Below, one piece after another: positions 1 to 7,622 of a stretch of 64,000 bases of DNA. Source of the stretch: Fuscibacter oryzae (GTDB taxonomy: Bacteria; Pseudomonadota; Alphaproteobacteria; Rhodobacterales; Rhodobacteraceae); NCBI RefSeq assembly GCF_016765795.1, contig NZ_JAESVP010000001.1, forward strand, positions 248,001-312,000. The letters run 5' to 3'. The translations under genes were made by a program, and so were the position numbers. The notes beneath the pieces are model-generated. The model had not been told where the DNA came from and did not search any database. It saw only the letters and a program-made list of their open reading frames with translations. Each line of letters opens with the position of its first letter. Position 1 is the stretch's first letter.

Positions 1-91
1 AACGACCGGGCGACAGAAGGGGGAAGGACTCGGCTCCGGCAGGCCAAGAATAGCCAAAAGAAGCGCCGGATCAAACCCTTTGCCCTTCTGG

Positions 92-132
92 AAATACTCT
101 CGGGGGGTCTCGGGGGGCAGACGGCCCCCCGC
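92..132 (+). repeat. GC-rich intergenic hairpin repeat, copy 1 (AAATACTC type)
   Basis: Begins AAATACTCTCGGGGGG and ends in a hairpin with 8-bp arms CGGGGGGC / GCCCCCCG around AGACG. The same head and a similar hairpin recur at 22751-22788 and 30996-31041, with related copies at 7572-7611 and 56620-56667. It lies beyond the 3' end of the hisN-like gene, in the opposite orientation. It may follow a plus-strand gene that ends before the window's usable sequence. Confidence 0.75.
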
Positions 133-148
133 CTGTCCACAAGCGCTG

Positions 149-949
149 TCAGGTGTTCAGCAGCGCCAGCGCCTCGGCATGGATTTCCCGGTTGGCAGCC
201 GCCAGAACCCGGCCACCATCGTGGCAGGGCCGCCCGTGCCAGTCAGTAACAATCCCGCCAGCCGCCTCGATCACCGCAATCGGGGCCTGCACGTCATAGG
301 CCTGCAAACCCGCCTCAATCACCAGATCGATCTGGCCCGCAGCGATCAGGGCATAGGCATAGCAATCCATACCATAGCGCACCAGCTTGGCCTTGGGCGC
401 GACACGGCGGAAGGCCGCGCCCTCGTCAGGCGCGCCCACTTCGGGAAAGGTGGTGAACAGGATCGCCTGCGACAGCGGGCGGGCGCCACGGGCCTTCAGC
501 ACGCCCTTGCCCATCGGGCCGTTCACTTGGGCCCGGCCAAAACCGCCCTCGAACCGCTCACCAATATAGGGCTGGTCGATGATGCCATAGATCGGCCCGC
601 CCGCGTCGCGGATCGAGATCAGCACCCCCCAGGTCGGCGTGCCCGACAAATAACCGCGCGTGCCGTCAATCGGGTCCAGCACCCAGGTCAGGCCCGATGT
701 GCCCTCGGTCCGGCCAAACTCTTCGCCCAGAATCGCATCCTGAGGGCGGCGGCGGGCCAGTATCTCGCGCATGCGTTGTTCCGACAGACGGTCAGCGACG
801 GTAACCGGATCAAACCGCACGGTTTCCTTGGAATCGGCATCCAGCCCCGGCTGACGGAAATGCGCAAGCGTTGCCACCCGCGCGGCATCGGCCAGCTCAT
901 GCGCCGTGGCGATGATGTCGGAAATCTCTTGGTCATTCAGCTTCGTCAT
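149..949 (-). CDS. hisN: Inositol-monophosphatase-family phosphatase, probable histidinol-phosphatase
   Basis: A 266-aa cytoplasmic Mg-dependent phosphatase of the inositol monophosphatase fold. Metal-site motifs are GEEFG (about residues 75-79) and WVLDPIDGT (89-97). The C-terminal aspartate motif appears as YDVQAP, followed by IEAAGGIVTDW. In alphaproteobacteria this subfamily often supplies histidinol-phosphatase (HisN) for histidine synthesis, so that is my preferred role; inositol-1-phosphatase or another sugar phosphatase cannot be excluded. The start at 949 (MTKLNDQE) is preferred over an upstream methionine that would run through the terminator of the neighbouring XRE gene. No histidine genes are adjacent, so context does not settle the substrate. 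Confidence 0.8.
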   Translation of the reverse strand: MTKLNDQEISDIIATAHELADAARVATLAHFRQPGLDADSKETVRFDPVTVADRLSEQRMREILARRRPQDAILGEEFGRTEGTSGLTWVLDPIDGTRGYLSGTPTWGVLISIRDAGGPIYGIIDQPYIGERFEGGFGRAQVNGPMGKGVLKARGARPLSQAILFTTFPEVGAPDEGAAFRRVAPKAKLVRYGMDCYAYALIAAGQIDLVIEAGLQAYDVQAPIAVIEAAGGIVTDWHGRPCHDGGRVLAAANREIHAEALALLNT

Positions 950-970
950 ACCAGCCCCCAACGGAGCCGT

Positions 971-1010
971 GACAAAAAGAAGCCCCCGTGCCGGGCTATC
1001 GGCACGGGGG
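971..1010 (-). terminator. Rho-independent terminator of the XRE regulator gene
   Basis: Perfect 11-bp stem CCCCCGTGCCG / CGGCACGGGGG (983-993 with 1000-1010). Read on the minus strand it is followed by CTTCTTTTTGTC, a T-rich tail. It sits just past the stop of the XRE gene at 1063 and before the hisN start at 949, so it ends XRE transcription and insulates hisN. Confidence 0.88.
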
Positions 1011-1062
1011 ATTCGGGTCAAGCCAAACGGCCCGTCAGTCAGTCTTTCAGACCGTCAGACTT

Positions 1063-1425
1063 TCAGGCTGCGTCAGAAAGAACGCGCGCCAGATCAAACA
1101 GGCGACGGCGCTGCGCCTCGGGGATCGAATAGTAGGACCGCACCAGTTCCAGCGCTTCCTTGTCGGCCATCAGATCGCCGGTGGCGTGGGTCAGGTCGGC
1201 AGCACCTTCGGACAGACCTTCGAAAAAGAAGGCAATGGTCACGCCCATGGCATCGGCAATGTCCCAAAGACGAGAGGCGCTTACCCGGTTCATGCCGGTT
1301 TCGTATTTTTGGATTTGTTGAAACTTGATCCCAACCTTGTCAGCCAGTTGCTGTTGGGTCATGCCAATCATCCAGCGACGATGACGAACGCGCTTACCAA
1401 CATGGGCATCAACAGGGTGCTTCAT
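1063..1425 (-). CDS. XRE-family transcriptional regulator (PraR-like)
   Basis: A 120-aa DNA-binding protein. The helix-turn-helix spans about residues 10-65: TQQQLADKVGIKFQQIQKYE is the HTH core, followed by GMNRVSASRLWDIADAMGV. The C-terminal half (about 80-120) is helical and may mediate dimerisation or signal sensing. This compact architecture is widespread in alphaproteobacteria and resembles rhizobial PraR, a repressor of surface and biofilm genes; that name is by family resemblance only. The start at 1425 has a GGAGAG ribosome site seven bases upstream. Terminated by the hairpin at 983-1010. A TATAAT box lies about 150 bases upstream. Confidence 0.88.
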   Translation of the reverse strand: MKHPVDAHVGKRVRHRRWMIGMTQQQLADKVGIKFQQIQKYETGMNRVSASRLWDIADAMGVTIAFFFEGLSEGAADLTHATGDLMADKEALELVRSYYSIPEAQRRRLFDLARVLSDAA

Positions 1426-1574
1426 TACTCTCTCCAATACAGGGTTACTCAGAACCACAAACGACGCGGCCTGTGCTTTCTAGTAAGCAATTTTCTTGCC
1501 AAATCTCGCACAAGCCTAACGAATCTGCATTTCCTTTTCGGATGCCTGCAAACCTGTCTTTTTGGATATGTCCT

Positions 1575-1580
1575 ATTATA
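1575..1580 (-). promoter_or_regulatory. Consensus -10 box (TATAAT) for the XRE gene
   Basis: Reading the minus strand gives TTGTATAATAGG, an exact TATAAT in an AT-rich stretch unusual for this genome. No good -35 hexamer is visible at 16-18 bases. It would imply a 5' leader of roughly 140 nt before the XRE start. Confidence 0.45.
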
Positions 1581-1667
1581 CAAGTGAAGAAGAAAACCCG
1601 ACTGAGGTGAGGTTGTCTCGCTAGGATTTCGTCGGGCAACACAAATTCCCGTTATGCGGGTAATCCG

Positions 1668-1722
1668 TTTTGCGATGCAAAATGCAAAGATTTTCGGCGA
1701 TGATTTGCGCATTTTGCAAATC
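1668..1722. promoter_or_regulatory. Cluster of TTTGC/GCAAA inverted repeats (likely operator)
   Basis: Three nested inverted repeats share TTTGC/GCAAA half-sites: TTTTGC-GAT-GCAAAA (1668-1682), TGCAAAATGC / GCATTTTGCA (1676-1685 with 1709-1718) and GATTTGC / GCAAATC (1702-1708 with 1716-1722). An exact TTTGCAAA octamer lies at 1713-1720. It sits in the divergent spacer (1426-1787) between the XRE gene and the MDR gene, about 65 bp before the latter's start. TTTGCAAA-type sites are known for RamB/ScfR/PccR-class regulators; the binding protein here is not known. Confidence 0.55.
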
Positions 1723-1787
1723 TCTCGGCCAAGACTTGCCAAACCTCTTGTATTCGGCACCTTTGGAACAGGAAAATGAGGAACCGA

Positions 1788-2750
1788 ATGCGCATCTGGC
1801 AGATCGAACATCTGGGCGAAGGCCCGTTTCTGGCGCAAACGACAACGCCACAACCGGCTGCGGGACAAGCTCTCGTCCGGGTTGAAGCGGTCGGCCTGAA
1901 CTTTGCCGACCTTCTGATGCGCGACGGCAAATATCAGGTAAAGCCCGCCCTGCCCTATGTACCGGGGATGGAAATGGCCGGAACCGTCGAAAGCCTTGGC
2001 CCCGGCACCCTTGGCCCCGCGCCAGGCAGCCGGGTGCTGGCCTATGTGGGACAGGGCGCGCTGGCCGAATGGGTCTGCGCCCCGGCCGACCGGCTACTGC
2101 CCATTCCCGATACGATGCCCTTCGATCATGCGGCGGCATTTCCCATCGCCTATGGCACCTCTCATCTGGCGCTGGACCACAAGGCCCGCCTGCAACCGGG
2201 GGAACGTCTGCTGGTGCTGGGCGCCGCCGGGGGCGTCGGGCTGACCGCGGTCGAGATTGGCGCAAGGATGGGGGCCGAGGTGATCGCCTGCGCGCGCGGC
2301 GCAGAGAAATTGGCCGTCGCGCAGGCCGCAGGGGCCACAATCCTGATCGACAACGACACCCCCGACCTGAAAGCCGCCTTCAAGGCGCTGGGCGGCGTTG
2401 ATGTGGTCTATGACACCATCGGCGGCGAGATGGGCGAGGCGGCCCTCTCTGCCCTGCGGCCAGAGGGGCGGTTCCTGACCATCGGATTTGCCGGGGGCAC
2501 GCCGCCTCAAATCAGGGCGAACCACCTGCTGGTCAAGAACATCAGCGTCATGGGCCTGTGGTGGGGCGGCTATCTGAATTTCGCACCCGACGTGCAGGAT
2601 GCCAGCCTGCGCCAGTTGCTCGCGTGGTATGCAGCGGGTGGCCTGCGCCCCCATGTCAGCCACAGCCTACCGTTCGATCAGGTGCCACAGGCGCTGGACC
2701 TACTGGCGGCCCGCAAATCGACCGGCAAGGTGGTGATCACCCGCAGCTAG
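1788..2750 (+). CDS. Zinc-independent MDR oxidoreductase, quinone oxidoreductase-like
   Basis: A 320-aa member of the medium-chain dehydrogenase/reductase superfamily, quinone oxidoreductase/NADPH:quinone reductase branch. The GroES-like N-domain (about 1-120) has VGLNFADLLMRDGKY and PGMEMAGTV. The Rossmann nucleotide motif LVLGAAGGVGLTAVEIG falls about residues 140-160. The zinc-binding cysteines of alcohol dehydrogenases are absent. It probably reduces quinones or enones in the cytoplasm; the substrate is unknown. The ATG at 1788 has a GAGGA ribosome site and is preferred over the ATG at 1776. Its stop lies one base from the stop of the convergent LysR gene. Confidence 0.85.
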   Translation: MRIWQIEHLGEGPFLAQTTTPQPAAGQALVRVEAVGLNFADLLMRDGKYQVKPALPYVPGMEMAGTVESLGPGTLGPAPGSRVLAYVGQGALAEWVCAPADRLLPIPDTMPFDHAAAFPIAYGTSHLALDHKARLQPGERLLVLGAAGGVGLTAVEIGARMGAEVIACARGAEKLAVAQAAGATILIDNDTPDLKAAFKALGGVDVVYDTIGGEMGEAALSALRPEGRFLTIGFAGGTPPQIRANHLLVKNISVMGLWWGGYLNFAPDVQDASLRQLLAWYAAGGLRPHVSHSLPFDQVPQALDLLAARKSTGKVVITRS

Positions 2751-2751
2751 C

Positions 2752-3654
2752 CTAAACCACGCGCAGCTCGGCCCGCTCGTTCACCACCGGCTTGCCACCG
2801 GGGCGCTGTGCATAGGCGCGGCGCAGCATTTCGGCCAGCGCAGTGACGGCGGGCGAATGGGCGGGCGTTGCCGCGTAAAGGTTGACCTTCATCCGCGCCA
2901 GTTCCGGCAAGGTGCCGCCATGGGCGATGCGTTCGACATAGGGCGGCTCTGACCCGGCCAGCACAGTATGCACCGCCAGATCGGCGCTGACCGAGGCTTC
3001 GACCGTGCGGGTGCTGTCGCTTTCCACCGCCATCTGCCAGGGGATGCCCGCCAGATCCAGCGCCGCCTGCACGCCCTGCCGGAAAATGCAGTGCTGCTCG
3101 TAAGCCAGCCGCAGGGGACGCTGCCGCCAGGCCACGCCCCCCGGCGCGCCAACCCAGATCAGCGGCAATTCGGCCACCGTCTCGCCCCCGGTCTCGACCA
3201 CGGCCTCGGTTGTCAGGATCACATCGCATTCGCCACGCGCAAACTGCCCCTTCAGCACCCGCGTGAACGAGGACAGCAACCGCACCCGCATCTTGGGGTA
3301 ATCGCGCGCGAACTGCTTCAGCACCTGCGGAATCGCCGGGTAAACGATGTCATGGGGCACACCCAGCACCACCTCGCCCTCATATTCATCGCGGGTCAGG
3401 CGGGCAAAGGCCTCGTCGTTCAGGGCGAGCATCCTGCGGGCATAGCCCAGCAACTGCTCTCCTGCCGCCGTCAGCCCGACCTGCCGCGCGCTGCGGTCCA
3501 GCAGGGTGACATCCAGCATCTCTTCCAGCCGCTTGATCTGCATCGACACGGCTGATTGCGTCAGGTTCAGAAAGCCCGCCGCCCGTGTCACCCCGCCGGC
3601 ATCGGCGATGGCCACGAAAGACCGCAGCGACGTCATATCCAGATTGCGCGGCAT
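2752..3654 (-). CDS. LysR-family transcriptional regulator
   Basis: A 300-aa LTTR. The winged HTH at the N-terminus reads LRSFVAIADAGGVTRAAGFL then NLTQSAVSMQIKRLE (about residues 10-45). The effector-binding domain starts near residue 90 (GEVVLGVPHDIVYP). It is divergent from a DUF1127 gene, with a perfect 7-bp inverted repeat in the spacer that is a plausible self/target operator. This LTTR plus DUF1127 pairing suggests it controls the small neighbour. The effector is unknown. Convergent with the MDR gene, ending one base away. Confidence 0.9.
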   Translation of the reverse strand: MPRNLDMTSLRSFVAIADAGGVTRAAGFLNLTQSAVSMQIKRLEEMLDVTLLDRSARQVGLTAAGEQLLGYARRMLALNDEAFARLTRDEYEGEVVLGVPHDIVYPAIPQVLKQFARDYPKMRVRLLSSFTRVLKGQFARGECDVILTTEAVVETGGETVAELPLIWVGAPGGVAWRQRPLRLAYEQHCIFRQGVQAALDLAGIPWQMAVESDSTRTVEASVSADLAVHTVLAGSEPPYVERIAHGGTLPELARMKVNLYAATPAHSPAVTALAEMLRRAYAQRPGGKPVVNERAELRVV

Positions 3655-3685
3655 ATCACATTCCCTGATGCGTTACGTCAAAAGC

Positions 3686-3704
3686 ATTCATTTCAAGAAT
3701 GAAT
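3686..3704. promoter_or_regulatory. Inverted repeat, probable LysR operator
   Basis: ATTCATT-TCAAG-AATGAAT is a perfect 7-bp inverted repeat with a 5-bp spacer. It lies 32 bp upstream of the LysR start and about 97 bp upstream of the divergent DUF1127 start. Length and position fit an LTTR box (T-N11-A type); binding is inferred. Confidence 0.6.
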
Positions 3705-3800
3705 ACGATTCGGGTAAATGGATCAAGCATTCTGATGGGTTCCCGCCCACAGATTACGAAACCCGATGATACCCCCGATGTTACCAGGAAAGGATTTATC

Positions 3801-4049
3801 ATGCTGGCCCCCGCGAACACCTGCTGCACCGCCCTGCAATCTCCGGCCCTTGCACAGCCCGCGCCGCATGCCACCCGCAAGCAAAGCCTGCTGGCCCGCC
3901 TGCTGACTGCGCTTGCCCTGCACCGCCAGCGCCAGCACCTTGCGCGGCTGGATGATGCGATGCTGAAAGACATCGGCCTGACCCGAGAGGCCGCCCAACA
4001 CGAGGCGCAGCGCCCGATCTGGGATGCGCCGGGCCATTGGCTGCGTTGA
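3801..4049 (+). CDS. DUF1127-domain small protein
   Basis: An 82-aa protein with the DUF1127 signature at its C-terminus: LARLDDAMLKDIGLTREAA about residues 50-68, then an RPIWDAP tail. Small arginine-rich DUF1127 proteins are common in alphaproteobacteria; some bind RNA or influence phosphate and sRNA metabolism, but this one has no proven role. The start at 3801 (MLAPANT) follows an AGGAAAGG ribosome site; a longer frame from 3699 would run through the operator and is rejected. Divergent from and probably controlled by the adjacent LysR protein. Confidence 0.82.
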   Translation: MLAPANTCCTALQSPALAQPAPHATRKQSLLARLLTALALHRQRQHLARLDDAMLKDIGLTREAAQHEAQRPIWDAPGHWLR

Positions 4050-4075
4050 TCCTGCGGATTTTGCAGCGGAAATTC

Positions 4076-4104
4076 TTGAAATCCGGCCAAAGGGTTCCGA
4101 TATT
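4076..4104 (+). promoter_or_regulatory. Putative sigma-70 promoter of the Bax-inhibitor-1 gene
   Basis: TTGAAA (4076-4081), 17 bases, then GATATT (4099-4104), about 65 bp before the start codon at 4169. The -35 is 5/6 and the -10 is 4/6 to consensus. Confidence 0.4.
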
Positions 4105-4168
4105 GTCCGCATAAGGCGATGCGGCGCCATCCGCGCAGCCCTGCCACATGCAACATCGGAGGCTATTC

Positions 4169-4945
4169 ATGGCACAGTTTGACACGATCAGGACGGTAGG
4201 CGTCGGCGCCAGCGCCCAGATCGACGCGGGCCTTCGCGCCCATATGAACAAGGTCTATGGCCTGATGTCCGTGGCGATGCTGCTTACCGGCGCCGCTGCT
4301 TGGGCTGTGGCAGGCCTTGCTGTGACCACTGATCCCTCGTCCGGGATGCAGATTGGGGCTGGGGAATATCTGACCAGCTTTGGCTATGCGCTCTATGCCT
4401 CGCCGCTGAAATGGGTTGTGATGTTCCTGCCGCTGGTGATGGTTTTCGCCTTTGGTGCCGTGATCAACCGCCTGTCGGCCTCGGCGGCGCAACTGTTTTT
4501 CTATGTCTATGCGGCCGCCATGGGCCTGTCGCTGTCGTCGATTTTCCTGGTGTTCACCGGCACCTCGATCGCGCAGACCTTCTTGGTGACCGCAATCGCC
4601 TTCGCGGGCCTGTCGCTTTATGGTTACACGACCAAGCGTGACCTGTCGGCCTTTGGCTCGTTCCTGATGATGGGGCTAATCGGCATCGTCGTCGCCTCAA
4701 TCGTTAACATCTTCCTCGCCTCGTCGGCGCTGGCTTTTGCCATCTCGATCATCGGGGTGCTGCTGTTTGCGGGCCTGACCGCCTATGACACGCAGAATAT
4801 CAAGAACACCTATATCCAGCACGCCGCCATGGGCGACCGCGAATGGCTGGGCAAGTCGGCGGTGATGGGGGCCTTGCAGCTTTACCTCGACTTCATCAAC
4901 CTGTTCATGTTCCTGCTGCAATTCATGGGCAACAACCGCGAATAA
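4169..4945 (+). CDS. Bax inhibitor-1/YccA family membrane protein
   Basis: A 258-aa inner-membrane protein with about seven hydrophobic helices after a short N-terminal tail. Family features are LRAHMNKVYGLMSVAMLLTG near residue 20, GLTAYDTQNIK about 205, and LYLDFINLFMFLLQFMG close to the C-terminus. Bacterial BI-1 proteins (YetJ/YccA type) are pH-sensitive calcium leak channels or FtsH-modulating proteins; which applies here is unknown. The start at 4169 follows GGAGG with a 7-bp spacing; an ATG 21 bases earlier is rejected. Followed by a strong terminator. Confidence 0.92.
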   Translation: MAQFDTIRTVGVGASAQIDAGLRAHMNKVYGLMSVAMLLTGAAAWAVAGLAVTTDPSSGMQIGAGEYLTSFGYALYASPLKWVVMFLPLVMVFAFGAVINRLSASAAQLFFYVYAAAMGLSLSSIFLVFTGTSIAQTFLVTAIAFAGLSLYGYTTKRDLSAFGSFLMMGLIGIVVASIVNIFLASSALAFAISIIGVLLFAGLTAYDTQNIKNTYIQHAAMGDREWLGKSAVMGALQLYLDFINLFMFLLQFMGNNRE

Positions 4946-4969
4946 GCGGGCAGGACCAGAAAGACGAAC

Positions 4970-4995
4970 GGGCCGGGGTTCTCCCCGGCCCTTTT
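4970..4995 (+). terminator. Rho-independent terminator after the BI-1 gene
   Basis: 9-bp perfect stem GGGCCGGGG / CCCCGGCCC with a TTCT loop (4970-4991), followed by TTTTCATTT. It lies 25 bp after the stop and five bases before the stop of the convergent VIT gene, so it may serve both strands weakly. Confidence 0.9.
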
Positions 4996-4999
4996 CATT

Positions 5000-5692
5000 T
5001 CAGACCACGGCCCCGAACAGTTTGCCCACGCCCGCCGTAACTGCCATGGCCACAGCGCCCCAGAAAGTGACGCGCAGCACGGCACGGGCCACCGGCGCGC
5101 CGCCTGCCCGCGCGCCCACCGCCCCCAGCAGCGCCAGAAAAGCCAGCGACAGCGCCGTGACCCAAACCGTGATCTGTACCTCAGGCACCAGCGCCGCCGT
5201 CGCCAAAGGCAGCGCCGCCCCCACCGCAAAGGTCATGGCAGACGCGGCAGAGGCCACCAGCGGCCGGGCCTCGCTATGGGCCGAGATACCCAGCTCATCA
5301 CGCACATGGGCGGCCAGCGGGTCTTTGGCGTGCAGCGCCTCGGCCACTTGTCGGGCAAGGTCGGGCGGCACACCGCGATCTTCGTAAATCCCGGCCAGCG
5401 CCCGCAACTCTTCTGCCGGATCGGCCTCGATTTCGGCCCGCTCACGGGCAATATCGGCCTGTTCGGTATCGGCCTGCGACGACACCGACACATATTCCCC
5501 CGCCGCCATCGACAAGGCCCCGGCGGCCAGCCCCGCCGCACCCGCCACCAGAACCTCGGCCCGGCCAGAGGCTGCCGCAACCCCGACGATCAGCGAGGCG
5601 GTTGAAACGATGCCATCATTCGCCCCCAGAACCGCGGCGCGCAGCCAGCCGACGCGCGCGATGAAATGTTCTTCCCGGTGGTTGCGTTCCAT
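5000..5692 (-). CDS. VIT1/CCC1-family (DUF125) metal transporter
   Basis: A 230-aa membrane protein of the vacuolar iron transporter family. It opens with ERNHREEHFIARVGWLRAAV then LGANDGIVSTASLIVG (family motif), followed by AGALSMAAGEYVSVSSQADT. A charged cytoplasmic segment about residues 75-140 (EADPAEELRALAGIYEDRG) is the metal-binding linker of the family. Three hydrophobic helices close the protein. It probably moves Fe(II) or Mn(II) across the inner membrane. The ATG at 5692 follows GGAGG; the codon at 5704 would be TTG. Convergent with the BI-1 gene. Confidence 0.9.
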   Translation of the reverse strand: MERNHREEHFIARVGWLRAAVLGANDGIVSTASLIVGVAAASGRAEVLVAGAAGLAAGALSMAAGEYVSVSSQADTEQADIARERAEIEADPAEELRALAGIYEDRGVPPDLARQVAEALHAKDPLAAHVRDELGISAHSEARPLVASAASAMTFAVGAALPLATAALVPEVQITVWVTALSLAFLALLGAVGARAGGAPVARAVLRVTFWGAVAMAVTAGVGKLFGAVV

Positions 5693-5708
5693 TCCGACCT
5701 CCAAAACG

Positions 5709-5732
5709 AAAAACCGCGCCCAAGGGGCGCGG
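5709..5732 (-). terminator. Rho-independent terminator of rpmG
   Basis: On the minus strand an 8-bp stem CCGCGCCC / GGGCGCGG (5714-5721 with 5725-5732) is followed by TTTTTCG. It lies 27 bp past the rpmG stop. Confidence 0.87.
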
Positions 5733-5758
5733 CTTTCGGACCAAGGTCAAGGCAGATC

Positions 5759-5926
5759 TTACTTGATCTTGCCTTCCTTGTATTCCACATGCTCCCGCTT
5801 TACGGGATCGTATTTCTTCACGACCATTTTGTCGGTCATGGTGCGGGCGTTCTTCTTGGTCACATAGAAGTGGCCTGTGCCCGCCGTCGAGTTCAGACGG
5901 ATCTTGATCGTCGTCGGCTTTGCCAT
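5759..5926 (-). CDS. rpmG: 50S ribosomal protein L33
   Basis: A 55-aa basic protein starting [20 protein letters not shown] and ending [17 protein letters not shown], a full-length match to the bL33 family. The zinc-binding CxxC pairs of the C+ form are absent, so this is the C- form. It sits in the 50S subunit near the E site. An AAGGAGAG ribosome site precedes the start. Monocistronic, with its own terminator. Confidence 0.97.
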   Translation of the reverse strand: MAKPTTIKIRLNSTAGTGHFYVTKKNARTMTDKMVVKKYDPVKREHVEYKEGKIK

Positions 5927-6035
5927 TGCAGTCTCTCCTTGGGCCTGGGCCCAAGCCCATGGGTGAATTCTTGAAGTCCGCCTTTTACCGATGACCCCGG
6001 CAGAGTCAACAGGGGGCGGGCGGTTTTTTAGGGGA

Positions 6036-7547
6036 TTACAGCCCCTGAAGCTCCTTTGGCAACAGGCTTTCGGGCAGGTTCTGGAACGCCACGGGCCGCA
6101 GCCAGCGACGAATGGCCAGCGTGCCGACCGAGGTGGCACCGAAATTGGTCGAGGCCGGGTATGGCCCGCCATGAACCTGCGCATCCACCACCTCTACCCC
6201 GGTGGGAAAGCCGTTGGCCAGCACCCGGCCGGCCTTGCGCGCAAGGGTGGGCAGCAGGGCACGGGCGGCTTCGGTATCGGCGTCGTCCATGTGCAGGGTG
6301 GCGGTCAATTGCCCCTCCAGCGCCTGTGCGACGGCCAGCATCTGGGCAGCGTCACGGGCGCGGATCACGATGCCAAGGGGGCCGAACACCTCTTCGGCCA
6401 AGACATGGTTGCCCAGCCAATCCTCGCCCGACACTTCGAACAGATAGGGCGAGGCGTTGCGCAAGGTGCAGGTGGTGGCGACGAGTTCGCGCACCCCCGC
6501 CTGTGCCGCCACATGGTCCGCCCCGCGGCGATAGCTGTTGGCGATGCCTTCGGTCAGCATGACCTGCGGACCGATGGCGGCAACGGCGGTCTGCGCGGCG
6601 GCGGTGAAGGCATCGCCCTCTGGCCCCGCCAGCACCACCGCAAGGCCGGGGTTGGTGCAGAACTGGCCAGCAAACAGGGTCAGCGACCCGGCCCAGCCCT
6701 TGGCGATGGCCTCGCCCCGGTTGGCCACGGCGGCGGGCAACAGGAACATCGGGTTCACACTGCCCAGTTCGCCGAAGAATGGAATCGGTTCGGGACGCGC
6801 CGCGCACAGGTTGAACAAGGCGCGCCCTGCCCCCAGCGAGCCGGTAAAGCCCACCGCCTTGATCGCCGGATGCTGCACCAGTGCCTCGCCCGCCTCGCGC
6901 CCCGGCGACTGGATCAGCGAGAACACGCCGGGGTGCATGCCGGTGGCCTTGATGGCGGCGTCGATGGCCTCGGCCACCACCTCGGCGGTGCCGGGATGGG
7001 CGGGGTGGCCCTTGACCACCACGGGGCAACCAGCGGCCAAGGCCGAAGCGGTGTCACCGCCAGCGGTCGAGAAGGCCAGCGGGAAGTTTGACGCGCCGAA
7101 CACGCCAACCGGGCCGATGGCAAGCTGCATCATGCGGATATCGGGGCGGGCCGCGGGCTGACGGTCGGGCTGGGCCGCGTCGTGGCGCAGATCGAGGAAA
7201 TTGGTGCTGCGGATGTGGGCCGCGAACAGGCGCAACTGGCCCGTGGTGCGACCCCGTTCCCCATCCAACCGCCCGGCGGGCAGGCCGGTTTCCACCGTGC
7301 CGATGGCGGTGATGGCCGGGCCGCGCGCCTCGATCTCATGGGCGATGCGGTCGAGGAAGGCGGCGCGCACCTCTCGCGGCAGGGCGGAGTAGATCGGGAA
7401 GGCGTCTTCCGCAGCGCGGCAGGCGGCATCGACATGGGCGGCGGTGCCGACGGCGAAGTCGCGCGCGGGGCCGGTGACGGGCATGTTCTGAAAGGTGGTT
7501 TCGCCCGCGACCCAGTGGCCTGCGATCAGGTGGTGTCCGTTTGGCAT
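6036..7547 (-). CDS. Alpha-ketoglutaric semialdehyde dehydrogenase (2,5-dioxovalerate dehydrogenase)
   Basis: A 503-aa aldehyde dehydrogenase of the NADP-preferring KGSADH type. The start reads [30 protein letters not shown] precedes the cofactor site, and [12 protein letters not shown] is the 'KGHPAHP' signature of this branch. GFTGSLGAG and [10 protein letters not shown] contain the general base Glu. [10 protein letters not shown] carries the catalytic cysteine about residue 300. It converts 2-oxoglutarate semialdehyde to 2-oxoglutarate, the last step of oxidative pentose degradation. It is the distal gene of the sugar operon, with a start at 7547 after AAAGGA; a repeat lies between it and the sugar dehydrogenase gene. 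Confidence 0.88.
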   Translation of the reverse strand: MPNGHHLIAGHWVAGETTFQNMPVTGPARDFAVGTAAHVDAACRAAEDAFPIYSALPREVRAAFLDRIAHEIEARGPAITAIGTVETGLPAGRLDGERGRTTGQLRLFAAHIRSTNFLDLRHDAAQPDRQPAARPDIRMMQLAIGPVGVFGASNFPLAFSTAGGDTASALAAGCPVVVKGHPAHPGTAEVVAEAIDAAIKATGMHPGVFSLIQSPGREAGEALVQHPAIKAVGFTGSLGAGRALFNLCAARPEPIPFFGELGSVNPMFLLPAAVANRGEAIAKGWAGSLTLFAGQFCTNPGLAVVLAGPEGDAFTAAAQTAVAAIGPQVMLTEGIANSYRRGADHVAAQAGVRELVATTCTLRNASPYLFEVSGEDWLGNHVLAEEVFGPLGIVIRARDAAQMLAVAQALEGQLTATLHMDDADTEAARALLPTLARKAGRVLANGFPTGVEVVDAQVHGGPYPASTNFGATSVGTLAIRRWLRPVAFQNLPESLLPKELQGL

Positions 7548-7571
7548 CGTGGTGTCCTTTGGCAGCGGAAG

Positions 7572-7611
7572 GGCGGGGGTTTCACACCCCCGCACCCCCG
7601 TGGGATATTTA
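7572..7611 (-). repeat. GC-rich intergenic hairpin repeat, copy 2 (TGTGAAACCCCC type)
   Basis: Read on the minus strand: AAATATCCCACGGGGG, then TGCGGGGGTGTGAAACCCCC. The GGGGGT / ACCCCC arms make a short hairpin. The closest relative is at 56620-56667. It sits inside the sugar operon between the dehydrogenase stop and the KGSADH start, in operon orientation. Confidence 0.72.
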
Positions 7612-7622
7612 TGAACAGATGA

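Noticed and set aside
1-53. Possible 3' tail of a plus-strand gene ending at TAG 51-53
   Set aside because: Only 17 codons are visible with nothing recognisable; cannot be supported, though the following repeat copy would fit such a position.
1836-1850. GCAAACGACAACGCC, similar to an alphaproteobacterial tmRNA tag (ANDN-)
   Set aside because: It falls within the MDR coding sequence in another frame and lacks any tmRNA context.
3699-3800. N-terminal extension of the DUF1127 protein
   Set aside because: Would place the LysR operator inside the coding region; the ATG at 3801 has the only good ribosome site.
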